The notes under the pieces were generated by a model, which saw nothing but the letters and a program-made list of their open reading frames with translations, made no database searches and was not told where the DNA came from. From NCBI GenBank assembly GCA_003508835.1, contig PUFA01000021.1, positions 5,248,501 through 5,312,500 of the forward strand: a stretch of DNA of 64,000 nt, given 5' to 3'. The DNA is from Eonycteris spelaea (taxonomy: Eukaryota; Chordata; Mammalia; Chiroptera; Pteropodidae). Below, one piece after another: positions 23,076-34,439 of this stretch (position 1 is its first letter; each line of letters begins with the position of its first letter). The translations under genes and the position numbers were made by a program.

Positions 23076-24954
23076 CAACACAGAGGGACAGTGCTGCCTG
23101 CCGCCTTAGCCACCTCACCATCGTCACTGGCAGGCCCCCCACGTGTGGGCCCAGGGCTCCAAAGGTCTCAGAAGTGGACTGGAATGACAGGGGAAATCTG
23201 CGCTCCTGGGAACCACAGGAGAGGGCAGATGTGCCTCTCAGGAACACGACCGCGGCTGACCCTACCGGGTCGTCGCCCCGCGTTCTGGCTGCTCCCAACA
23301 GCAGGCGGGCCGCAGTGCCCGGCGCCCTTGCCTGTGCGGTGGGACAGTTTTTTGCTCATCATTTTCCACCGCCAGCTGTCAGGACCCAGCCTGCTGACCA
23401 GGACACTCACTCCTTTGGGTTTCCTTTGGGAAATCTTTTGAGTCTCAGGTCTGCGATTCGCCCTCTGAATGCTTCTGTGGGGGCGTGGGCCTCGCCTGCC
23501 TGCAGCGCCGGCCTCAGGCAGACAGGAGGCTGCATGCTGGTTATGCAACTGGCTCTTCACTGCCCCAGGATGCCTAGGGCCCTGAAAAGAGTCACCTTGT
23601 GAAGCGGGAGGCATGTGTCAGTGTCCCTAATGCTCAAACTTTCAAACTATGAGGCAAACTGTTTGAGATATATTCCCACTAAAAGAAACAAAATACAAAA
23701 CTGTCAAACTCCGAAGGTTGATTCAAATTCTAGAGAAAGCTGAGTCATTCAGAGCTGAGTCTGGGGAGCAGGATGAATGATCAAATTTGGATAAATAAAG
23801 CACTTTTAGGTGAAAAAATGAGGGCTTCCTTTAAAGCAATCAAACTGGTTTTCACGTGTGACTTTTGACCTGAGCTGTGTAAATACCACATAGATGTCTT
23901 AGGCAAAGACAGAGGTATTATTTAAAAGTATTTTTCCCCAAGATAGCCATGATGACCTTCACTTAGATGGGAAAAGCTAGGCATATTCTTTTTTTTTTTT
24001 AAAGCCCATTGAATTTATTTATTGTCACAATGAGTCCTGTTTAAAAAAAAAAACAAATATGAGTATGCCTGAATGATCGAGGTAATATCCCTTGAAAAAC
24101 ACCAGACCATTTGCAAAGATGTCCTTGCTTTACGAGGTAATAGATTTTTTGTGTGTGGAGGCCGACTGTTTCCCACTTTCATAAAGACAGCAAATTAGAC
24201 TATTTACCAGCCTCTCTCCTAAATGGCTGTCCTCAGGTCACTCTGAGCTTCTATGGCAGAACCATGAGCAGCCCACCTAACCTCCGCTCCTCCCCTCTGC
24301 CTTACTGCCAGAGAGCTACCCTTCGACCCTGCTAAATATGGTCTCCTTGCAACTAGAGGCCGACTGAAGTCACCTGCCTTCTGCAAAATTAGCGTTCCCG
24401 AAAGGAGGTGCAGATGCGGCCTGGGCCTTCTTTTCTCCCGCTTCTTGCTACGTCAAGGTTAACGTGAGGTCTGGAGCTGCAGCAGCCCTTTTGCAACCAC
24501 GAGGAAACAAGCCTGAGGACGAAGAGCCAACCGGGCAAAGGCAGGGATGGGCCCGCATCTCTGGTGTGTCGTCCAGCAGGGGAAGCGAGGCCAGAAGTCT
24601 CAGCCTCTGGGCTTCTTGACACATGAGACCCGCATGACCTCTTGCTGGGCAGTCAGGCCCTGTGCTCCTAGCCACACACACAGCCCGACCTAACACGCAG
24701 GCCATTACGTGACTCAGGACCCACATGACAAGCACGTTGAAATTTGCACGTAGCTCATGTGCTTGGGAGGCCGTCGTCTGCTCATAGGTAGCGGGGGAGG
24801 GGACCAGACACTTACGAAGGCCCCCCCCACTCAGCACGGGGTGAGAGGAATCTGGTGTTAGCACCGCCTGCTCCGTGGCCCCGCTGCACGTCAGACCCCG
24901 CTACCCCACTTCGTGCAACCCACACCCACCTTGATAAGGGGTTTTTCTCTCTTC
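23076..24954. other. Intergenic, no gene recognised
   Basis: Left part GC-rich, right part (23,620-24,200) AT-rich with a T-run at 23,990-24,000 and an A-run at 24,042-24,052. No repeat family named and no coding signal. Confidence 0.4.
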
Positions 24955-25080
24955 TCTTTTACACGTTTTGAACACCTGTCTCAGAGAGGCCGAGTAATTT
25001 GCCCAAAGTCACACAGCTGGTAGGACGGATCTCTGCATGCCTCCTGCATGGCTAGACTTGGGTTGCAATGTCTTTATGTG
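24955..25080 (-). mobile_element. MIR SINE, reverse orientation
   Basis: ctcagagaggccgagtaatt, tgcccaaagtcacacagctg, gtaggacgga: the hallmark reverse MIR core. Confidence 0.75.
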
Positions 25081-25694
25081 AATCTATCCGAAAAGAGCCC
25101 GGTCCCAATCCGAGAAGCATACGGTCTCCTTTTTGGGGAGCCAGGGGCAAACTCCATCAACTTTAGAGGCTCTTGAGTCTCTCCTCTGACGTAGTAGCTT
25201 AAGGAAGTTGCTGTGTTGCTCTCTGCCGTATTTAGGGAGACTGTGAATTCGGACTTGTTGAAGGAGATGTTAATAGATGTGAAATTTTCATCATGATTAA
25301 ACTATTGCTGCATTCATAAGCGACAGGCTGGGGGGCCCATCTGCTCCGCTCTCCTTTCTTCATGAGAGGCTGTAGCAGAAGCACGATGGAGTCACGGGAG
25401 GACAGTTTCACCACAGGCTTTTTTCTGGGAAATGGGTGGAAAGCTAGCTGAAGGTTTCAGGTATGGCAGGTAAGTATCTATGAACCTATGTCTTTTTAAT
25501 TAGTTTCATTTCTATCAAAAACAAACAAACAAATAACTAAATAATCCCGAAAGCCATACTGTGGCCCAGGGACTGGATTTAGGGGTCTGTAGAGCAGTTG
25601 GTGAACAGACGAGAGCTGAACCCTAAACTGGCACCTTCTCACATTGTTTATGCAGATGGCACCCACAGAATCAGCAGAAGATACACCCGACCGC
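25081..25694. other. Intergenic, no gene recognised
   Basis: Unassigned; short (AAAC)n at 25,518-25,534. Confidence 0.4.
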
Positions 25695-25920
25695 TCCATG
25701 ATATGGGCTGAATTGTGCATCTTCAAAATCCATGCTCAAGCCCTAATCCCCGAGCCCTGAACCCCAGAATGTGATCTCTTTCAGAAACCAGGTGGTTGCA
25801 GAGGCAATAAATTCAGACGAAGTCATGTTGGAGCAGGTGGGTGCCTCACCCCAGGAGACAGGTGTCCTTCCAAAGGGGGGATTTGGACAGAGACACAAAC
25901 TTCGGGGTTAAGTGTCCACA
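25695..25920 (+). mobile_element. MLT1/MST-type LTR, 5' part
   Basis: atgatatgggctgaattgtg, ccatgctcaagccctaatcc, ccccagaatgtgatctcttt and gacaggtgtccttcc follow the 5' half of a MaLR LTR. The 3' half is too degraded to follow beyond about 25,920. Confidence 0.7.
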
Positions 25921-27219
25921 GGCTAAGGAACATCAGCAGGGAGCATGGCAGACTCTCCTCCCCACCTGGGGGCAGGGGCAAGGGGGCGGGACCCGCCCTG
26001 CTGAGGACAGGTTCTTCTCAAGCCTTCCCATTTGCCTGGAAAACGAAGCCTTCCTAACGGGCATGGCAGGGCACCGGGATCTGAGATGATCCCCTCCACT
26101 CGCTCACCGCACGGGAGAGGAAGAGAGAGAGAAAGAAAAGCAGCCTGCACGGAGAAGCGAGACGCTCACTACGCCCGTGGTTCCCAGACGGGTGGGGGTG
26201 GGAGGGACCCAGGCCGGGTGCCCAGGCCCCAGGGCCCCCTCCCAGGCCTCGCCGGGCTCACTTGCCGCCTCTGCGAGCTCTCGCCAACACCCCAAACTCC
26301 TCCCTTCCACTCTTCTGCTTGGCAGGGATGATCCTGGTGACATGAAGCCCTAACTCAGCAGCTTAATAGTCATTTCAGAACTAGACCGGTGGGAGATTAA
26401 GGGTTGCTAATTTGGAACCAGAGGCTGATGATCTATAAAAAGCAGAGGCTCTGGGATCTGTTTAGTTTTTTAAGAGTAAGCCATTTTAGAAGCTCTTCCT
26501 CCACGAAAACGATGAAGTCAGTGGAATTCGGCTGCGTTGCTCACTCATTCCTTCTTCGTGCCTCCTCTTCTCCAGCTCCCTCTCCCACCCCTTCCCCGGC
26601 TGCCCCTGCCCTGAGCTCCGGGTGCAGAGGGGACAGCCGAGACACTTTCAGGGCCTGTCAAACCGGGCCAGCGCCTTTGAAGAGATGTGCCCCACCCTTC
26701 CAGGAGTCTAGGGACCAAGAGAAGGAGATGGGAGGAGGCCCACCCAGTGTCCTGGGGTGGGGTCCCTGGGGCTCCTGCAGTGGGGATAGACGGTGACAGG
26801 GAAGGCACACAGGCTGTCCTGAGGGCCCCTGGGAGTCACGACTTCCCTGCCAGGACTTTCAGAAAAGTGCCGCAGGGAGCAGAGCCTGGGGTGGGGGGTG
26901 GGCGAACCGCTCCCCTTGCTGTCTGGGCCCTGGTGGTACCCCTCAGGTTTCCCTGCCAAGGCCCGTGGGAATCACTGCGAATCCTCACTCAGGACGCATG
27001 TGGGATCCATGCCTCTCCTGAGGCCAGGGTGCGGGCGTCCTGGGAGGCACCCAGCCCTCCCTGCCTGACCCTGCTTGCAGCCACAGCCTGGAGACAGCCT
27101 GCTCCACGTTGCAAAACACCAGAACGTGAACGCCAGCTGGGGAAAGGAACTTTGCCAACTTCCTTATCTTCCTCCACCAGAGAGCAAGATAGCAAGCGAG
27201 GCGACCCTAGCACAGCGGT
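25921..27219. other. Intergenic, no gene recognised
   Basis: GC-rich and unassigned. The 257-codon frame starting at 26,687 is open because of GC-rich DNA and then the CA repeat; its C-terminus is only His/Thr/Cys/Met from the repeat. Confidence 0.45.
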
Positions 27220-27412
27220 GTGGACACACATGCATGCACACATGCGCACACGTGCACACACATGCACGCACACATGCATGCACACACGCATGCACACGCA
27301 CACAACACATGCACACACACATGCACACATGCGCACACACATGCACACACGTGCACACACGTGCACACATATGCACACACCTGTGCACGCACACACACAC
27401 GTGCACACACCA
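27220..27412. repeat. Long compound CA microsatellite (CACA/TGCACA variants)
   Basis: About 190 bp of alternating purine-pyrimidine DNA built from cacacatgcacacatgcgca and cacgtgcacaca variants. Frames on both strands read as His/Thr or Cys/Val repeats and are not genes. Interruptions (atg, cgtg, cgcatg) suggest an old, degenerating array. Confidence 0.95.
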
Positions 27413-27786
27413 CCCCGAAGAGAAAATGTCCTTCTCAGTAGAATCCAGAGCTTTGAGTAAACCAATTTCAGCTCCTCTCTGGTGGCAGAAAATATGTAAA
27501 TCACTTTTTTTTTTGGTTCTTATTTTTGAGTTTCACCCGGAACTTGTTTTTCTTCCCCATCATAAACCAAATTAAGGCATGAACCAAACCATCCCCCGTT
27601 AAGCTCGGCCGCTGTGAAGAGGCCTGCGTTTTCTCAGAGATGAATTCCAGGCTGTTCTTTGGGGCGTAACATCTGCCATATAGCTACTGAGAGAAATTTC
27701 AAAACTATGAACAGCCCTCGGGGCAGGAGGAAACAAAGATGGAGAGGGGAGGGAAACCGAGGCCCAGAACCGCCACAGTCGCTTTA
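27413..27786. other. Intergenic, no gene recognised
   Basis: Unassigned, no coding signal. Confidence 0.4.
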
Positions 27787-27874
27787 GGGGTTCGTCCACA
27801 GAGCTCTTCACCACCACGACCTGGAGCTTCGGGGTTCGTCCATGGCGATTGTCACCACCACGACCTGGAGCAGC
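27787..27874. repeat. Tandem duplication, 44-bp unit x2
   Basis: Copies at 27,787-27,830 and 27,831-27,874 both start ggggttcgtcca and end caccaccacgacctggag plus a short linker. Confidence 0.9.
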
Positions 27875-29214
27875 ACCCCTGGGATTCACTCCGCTCTCAG
27901 ACCTCCTGGCCGGGGAAGCACAGCCTTAGGACAGCCCTGCCCCACCCCCACCCCCACCCCAGCCCGAGACCGGAGTCCGCTCCCTCCTTTCTGACACAAG
28001 CCTGGAAAGGTCCCCATCGCAGGGTGGGGCAGGAGGCCACAGAACAAGGACAGGAACCAAGGGCAGCGTTTGGCTCTCGGAAACGGCACCACCCTGTGAC
28101 AATGCCCCTGTGATGTCTTGTTTTCCTAAGTCAGTTCCCTGAAGTTCAACTTACAGTTATTCTTTACATAATATAATAAAATTTATAGAATTATATGAGA
28201 GTATAATATATGGTATTGTATCATAATTATGCAGCATAATTTATAAATACATAGTAAGTACATAATTATGTACATAGTATCACATTGTATAATATAATTT
28301 ATACTATTATATGATTTATGTTGATACTGGTCTATGGTTTCTGACAGCTGTGCGCACGACACAGTCGGCATCAGCATCAGGATGGAGAGCAGCCCCACCA
28401 CTCGCAAACTCCCCGCGTAATGGTGCTCCTTGGAGGGCGGTCTCCCCCCGCCCCAGGCCCTCACGCCCCTGCTCCATGTTCCGCTCCATCCTCAGCTCCT
28501 TTGGAGTCTGGCGTCCTTCGCCAAGCAGAAGGCGAGCGCGGTTCATCCCTGCTGGTGCAGGATGTGGCGCTGGATCCCGCGCGTGCGGCTGTCTCACTGA
28601 GCCTGTCCCTCCCCTGCAGTGGTCGTTGGTGGTGTTTTTAAGTTTAAATAGGCTCTGTGGCCCCAAACCGGCTTTTATTTTAATTTTACTTTCCAGGCTT
28701 TAAGGGAAGCAAAGTCAGCCATCATATTCGAAACTATACTTTCTTAGCTCGTCTGGTTTTCGACTGGGAGAGGTGCCAGGTTTGGCAGTTGGTCATAGCC
28801 CGATGATGACCTGAAATAACTGTGAATTGATTCGGCTTACTGAGATGTGTTTTGTAGAACCTCCCTGTGACTCGTATTAATTAAAACAAAACCAAAACAA
28901 AGACCAAGAAACGCTCAAGTCCACTTCCAAATTTAGAGCAGGCCATCCTAAGCAAAATTCCTGAAAGGTTTACCGTGTTTTCATCCCAGACCTGATGATG
29001 AGCTCCACGCAAATCCATCCCAGCCCAGCAAACGTCACTGTTACCGAACAGGACCCCTTCCCGACAAAGGCCCCCTCAGCCACGTGGCAAATGCGGGGTG
29101 CCGGAAGGGATGAGGGCTGCATTACTGCTAATTAAAGATGCCACATGTCACACCAAGCTCTTTGCGGAAATGCGTGGCACCTCATCCCCGTGTCCTTTTT
29201 AAGCAAACCCTTAT
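27875..29214. other. Intergenic, no gene recognised
   Basis: GC-rich flanks around an AT-rich island at 28,158-28,322. Contains a (CCCCA)n-like stretch at 27,941-27,962. No gene signal. Confidence 0.4.
28158..28322. repeat. AT-rich low-complexity island with perfect palindromes
   Basis: About 165 bp of nearly pure A/T with tacataattatgta (14-bp perfect palindrome, 28,259-28,272) and repeated ataatttata motifs. It could form cruciforms. Confidence 0.85.
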
Positions 29215-29330
29215 GTAATGCAGCTCGCTCTGCACCCGGCCCTGTTCTGAGCTTTTCTCAGTTCGCTCACGAGCCCCTGTCGGAGGAGCAGGGTGACAGC
29301 TCGCCGGGGCTGCAGGAGTGACAGAGGGAA
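29215..29330 (-). mobile_element. MIR-like fragment, reverse orientation
   Basis: gcacccggccctgttctgag, ctcacgagcccctgtcggag, gctgcaggagtgacagaggg: a diverged reverse MIR. Confidence 0.4.
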
Positions 29331-30109
29331 GCCAACAGCCTCAGAGTTCGCTGTAGCCTCATGCTGTGGCTTCAAGGGAAGTTCTCTTTAGCCCAGTGGA
29401 TGTCTCCTCCTGGGCCCCCAGGCCGGCACTCCTGCTGTCCCCAGTCCTGGGTGGGGGTGCCAGTTGTAGGGTGAAGCCAAGTCGTCCCAGCCTGAGCTAT
29501 CCCGGGACACAGTGGGGGTGGCAGGAGTCCTGAGGACACCCACATCGGGGATTCTCTACGGCACCCCCAAAGCTCTCCTGCCGCCCCCTGTCTGCTGGAC
29601 ACCCTTCCAGGAGGTCTGAGTGTCATTTGCAAAGCTGAGACAGCCTCTCTGGCCTCCTTCTTGCCCCTCCTGGAGCCCCGAGCTGGGCCGAGAGGAGGGT
29701 TGAATTTTGGGTGGTGAAGCCTAGGAGAAAACCCCATCCAGGTGGAGGGGATGGCAGACAGAGCGGGGAGGAGAAAGGACAAGATGTGTTTGTTGCTGTG
29801 ACTCAGGAAGTCTGGCTGGGGCAGCTTGGGATGGGAGGGGGCCCGGGGTGGGCTGAAGGTGAGGGCGTGGACCACATCTGTCCCCTACTCCTGACGCCCC
29901 CTTGAGTCTCCACTGTCTGACGGTTTCCAGAGATGGAAGGGTTCCAGGGGAAGAGCCCAGACACTAGCAGTCCCGTACAGAAGGTCTCGGACCAGGCGGT
30001 GGCCATGAGAATGTTCCAGAAGGAGCAGCAACGAAGAAGGAAGCATTGACTGACCTTGTGGCCACCTGCGGTACTGCATCGGAGATCCCGGGAGGGAGGG
30101 TCTCAGCTG

Positions 30110-30160
30110 CGTGTGCGTGTGTGTTGTGTGTGTGCGTGTGCGCGCGTGTGCGTGTGCCTG
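30110..30160. repeat. (GT)n microsatellite with CG steps
   Basis: gtgcgtgtgtgttgtgtgtg, then tgcgtgtgcgcgcgtgtgcg. Confidence 0.9.
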
Positions 30161-30327
30161 TGTGAACCAGCGAGCCAGCTGGCTCCTCTCCAGGCCTGCT
30201 GGGAGCGAGCGGGAGGTGGGCGCAGTGACTCCATCGCCACACCCACAATGATCCCTGTTCAAAGACGGGAATAAACTACTTGATGGGAGAACACGCTGTG
30301 CAAGGTGGAAAGGAACAAATAGACACA

Positions 30328-30359
30328 CCCCCCGCCCCCCCCCCCCCCCCCCGCCTCCC
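30328..30359. repeat. Poly-C/poly-G tract
   Basis: Six Cs, one G, then 18 uninterrupted Cs (30,335-30,352) and gcctccc. The minus strand could form a G-quadruplex. Confidence 0.9.
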
Positions 30360-31969
30360 ACGCTGTGCTCAGGGGCTGCCGGCAGGGAAGGGGCGATGGA
30401 AGGCTGAGGCGGAGCCCGAGGCTGAGGCACAGACGTTCCGGGGCTGAGGAGCCCGGATCCGCAGCTGCCTGGCACGGTGTTTAATTAATGTTATTACTTA
30501 TTACTTCCCGAGCTGTGCCGCCTCCAGAAGTCACTGTAAACACTGGCTTCAGGATGGCTCTGTGCCCCCCCTCACCCTCTCGAGGCTCGCAAACCTGTCA
30601 GACAGCGCATGTAAAACCCAGGCCGGAGGAGGACGCAGCTGACAATTAGTGGATGCCGTGGAAGCTTCTTCCAGTGGAACAGGCTGACCCTAGTCTAATT
30701 TTCGCACGGGGGAAAACCGAGCGGGGACGTGCCTGGAGGTGAGACGTTTGCAGCAGGCCCCGCTGCCCAGGGCTTCTGAAATCTTCCTGGCCGCGTTTCA
30801 GCTGCAAATTAGGCAAGTGTGTTTCCGTGTCTTCGGGTTGACACAGAAACCCCGTTGCTGGTTACACCATCTCGGGAACTTGCTCCATTCCCGGGCCCTG
30901 CTTGCCGCCTTCTGGGCCCCTGAGCTGGCCGAGGTGGCTGGGCACCCAACCCAAGGGAAATCCATAGGGCGGGCTGCAAAAGGGAGTGCCATGGAGAACG
31001 GGGCCGATCGGCCTCCTGGTTTCTAGAATTCATCACGGAGGAGCAGAGGTGAAGCTGAGGTTGTCATCGGCAGGGACAGCGGGCTGTGGGGGTCACACAG
31101 GCTTGCTAGAGGTCTCTGAAGATGTGGGGGGTTAAATGAAGCACATGGGGCAGGAGGTAAGGCAGCTGCAGAGAAGCCAGACAGAGGCGGCCTGAACTTC
31201 AGCAGACAGCCCCCAGATCCAGATCGCGACGCCTTAGACCGTGGGGCAGCCGGCCTCGGTGTTGCCAAGGCCCAGCCCCATCACATGCTGTGGTCTTGGA
31301 CTTTCACGAGGTTCTGTTACCCTAACACCCCTGTGACAATAAACTCTATCCCATAACCTGAAGAAAGCCCTGGGAGAACCTCTGCCATTTGGGAGAAAAA
31401 GAAGAAAAATCCTGTAACTAAATCGAGCCCTGCCAGGTAGGTTTTAAAGATGCTGAACGGGACAGGGTCAAGGTCGGAGCCCCTGGGCCTGGCCACACCT
31501 CTGAGTGGGTGTGCACCAGCCAAGCCTGCTCCTGCAGCCCTGACCCTCACTCGCCCACCAGCATCCCAAGGGTGGTTTTACTATCACATGAAACCCAATT
31601 CTATTCAAAGTCCTTGAAGATTTGACAAGCGCCTGCATGTGTGGGGCCCGTGGAGGACGCAGAGATGGTGGACAGACGATGTCCACCTACCATCAGGAGA
31701 AGCACAGGAAGGAGGCGGGGGCTGGGTCAGGGATCACGGCACGTTGTTGCTCACCGTGCTCCGATCCTCCACTCTGGATGTAGACTAAATAAAAATCCTG
31801 CAGTGCATAGCGGGAAGGCGGATGGGGAAGAGAAACGTGAGTGGGAAAACCTGGCAAATGCTGCCTTGGCCAAGTGCTCAAGGCCGTCACCAACAGGGCT
31901 GAGGCGTGTGGACAATGTGGACCCTGGATGGGGTGTGATGAAAATAGAACTGACCTCTGTGGTCCTCCC

Positions 31970-32395
31970 CTAACCTGTCTTCCTCATCTAATCATGACAA
32001 AGACTTCAGGCAAATTCTGACGGAAGAGCATCCCGCGATACACCTGACATAATCCTCAACACTGTCAAGGTCATCAAAAACAAGGAGAGTCTGAGAAACT
32101 GTCACAGCTGAGTGGAGCCTAAGGAGACAGGATGACTAAATGTAGCGTGGAAGCCTGGACGGGATCCTTCAACAGAAAATGAATATTAGGGAAAAACCAA
32201 AGAAATCGGAATAATCTATGGACTTTGCATAGTAATAACGTATCAATTTGGCCTTCATTATTTGTAACAAATTACCATATTAATGTTAGACATTAATAAT
32301 TGGGGAAATTGGGTGCTGGGCATACAGAAAGTATCTGCTCAATATTTCTATAAATCTAAAACCGTTCTAAAAAAAAAAGTCTATTAAAAATACCC
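31970..32395 (+). mobile_element. L1 LINE 3' UTR end
   Basis: aacactgtcaaggtcatcaa, aaacaaggagagtctgagaa, actgtcacagctgagtggag, ctaaggagacaggatgacta, ataatctatggactttgcat and a final ctaaaaccgttctaaaaa follow a well-known L1M-type 3' UTR. Better conserved than the L1 at 1.4 kb. Confidence 0.85.
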
Positions 32396-34439
32396 CAGCA
32401 GCAGTGAGGTTTGGGGTGGCCAGCCTGTGCACCCTCTAACAAATCCCTTTTCTGCTTAGACTGGCTGCAGTGGGCTCTGTTGCTGGTTCGCGGGAACCTA
32501 GACTAACTCACCCCATATGTATTTACACACAGCATTTACACTGAGAGCCGCGGGAGCTTTGGTATCGTTTTCCATGTTGAATTCCAATTATATTACAGAT
32601 GCAGGATAATGCGCCTAAAGTATCTGGGGATAGAATCAAGACTAATGAGATAATATCTGCAAATTGCTTTGAGCTCTCTGGAGTGACCGAAAAGCAGGGT
32701 ACACTTATCATCACCGTTAGAAAACAAAACAAAACAAAAAATAACTCACTGTTAGAAAAAAAAAAAAGACTCGCTTCGAAAACTTAGGCAGAAAGAAGGG
32801 AGGACTTATGTGAACATCAGTTGGATCCCTCTCGCCTTTCAAAATAGGTTCCGTAAAAGTTAAAGTGATTTTTGTTTTGTTTTTGTTTTTGTAAATCAAA
32901 TTCTGCCCTGTTTCTTCTGTCAAACATTGCTGTTCTGCGTATGACCTTCCCGTTATTTGGGCTGGGCTCCCTTCTCCACACTCATGTATCCCAGTGGCTT
33001 CCAGATTCTCCAGCAGAATATTCTCAAACTTCAAAATTCATCCCCACTTGGAGGGGGAAAGAAGCATATGCTTTTCTCGAATGTTATTGGAAATTGGAAA
33101 ACAAATAACGGGCTAAAAAATGAACGGATACGATGGTAGTAATAGAAGAAAATGGCCTTTAACCTTCGAGGATAGATTTTGAAAACCTGTCAGCTCACAG
33201 ACGCCCCGAGTGAGCGCGAGGTTTGCATCCGCGGCCCCGTGGGGCACAGGGAGCCCGTCCTTGCGACATCTGGTTGGTTGTGCTGTTTTGTTTTCAAAGT
33301 CGACAGTACGGGAAAAAAATCAACTCCACGTGGGTCACTTGGGGTAACAGTAAGAATGCTTTCTCCCTTGTGTTCAGGTGAGATATTTTTCCTAGAAACT
33401 CTCCAGAGTGATGGCCAGCTACAGCTCTGTCGTGTTAACGGGGGTTATTGGCTCTGGTTCCTCGTGGGCCACCTTCCACCCCACGTGTCTTTTTGTTTTT
33501 TGTTTTTGTTTTTTTTCCCTTTCAAAACCTTACAAAAGACAAAAAAAAAAAAAAATTGGGCAGCACATTCCAGATGTTGTTTTGCTAGACGCACAACCTA
33601 TTTCCTAAGATGTAGTTGGAGATGACTTAATGAACCGTTTTGCAAGCCTGTAGCAAGAATTGCCAGTTTCAAAACGAGGCAAAAAGTGTCCTCACTGTTT
33701 TCCGGGCAGTTGGTCCTTTTGGGTTTTTTGTTTGTTTGTTTGTTTGTTGATTTGCCACACTCATTCCTGGCGCCAAACTCAGATTCAGCAGATTCCCTTT
33801 GTGGCAAGTAACTAGAAATCCAACAACAGTGATGGAGGAGACTCAGAGGCCCCCATGATGGAAATCCGGTGGTGGGCGGGTTCCCAGAAGGAAAACGACT
33901 TAGTTATGTGATGGAGAACGTTTTGCGTGGACTTTTCTCCTGAGGCCTGTTTCCCTTGTTGGCCTCAAAGCCACCTGCTTCCTCCTTTGCATCAGTGGGA
34001 GGCAGAAAGTGGGTCTGTCTGCAAATCCCCCACACGTCTGAGGGTCGTTTGATTGGACGGTTTTCCTCATAGAGTGGCCCGATGACGGATCAGGACGCCT
34101 AGCTGTGCTGATGCGTGCAGGTCGGCGATGGCCTGGCCCCTGTGTCTGGGTGGGACCACCTTCTTTCAACACTGGGCGTCCCCAGGGCAGGGGTGGGCAC
34201 CCGAATGAAAATCTGTTTACCCTTAGGACAAATGAAAGGTCAACGGCTGACCCTAGCTGGCCCCCTACAGGGGCCTCTACAGAGATTTTCTGGAAGTTTC
34301 TTTGGCAAAAGCCTGAACTGCAAAATTCCTTCTTGGACGTGTTTTCCAGCACAGACGGAATATTATAAGAAAGGGAGTTTCTTGATAAACCCTGAAATGA
34401 GGTTTTTCAGCTCCCACATCTAAAATACAGTGTCTAAAT
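32396..34439. other. Intergenic, no gene recognised
   Basis: Unassigned, with simple tracts: (AAAAC)n and A-run at 32,720-32,768, (TTTTG)n at 32,872-32,893, T-run/A-run pair at 33,488-33,555, (GTTT)n at 33,726-33,748. Open frames on both strands around 33,900-34,423 share no known domain. Confidence 0.4.

Larger units (their letters stand above)
29331..31969. other. Intergenic, no gene recognised
   Basis: Unassigned GC-rich DNA with a (GT)n tract at 30,110-30,160 and a poly-C tract at 30,328-30,359. Frames such as 29,885-30,475 minus are opened by the GT/CA tract and have no domain. Confidence 0.4.

Noticed and set aside
26687..27460. 257-codon plus-strand frame
   Set aside because: Its second half is a His/Thr-rich translation of the CA microsatellite and the first half has no recognisable domain.
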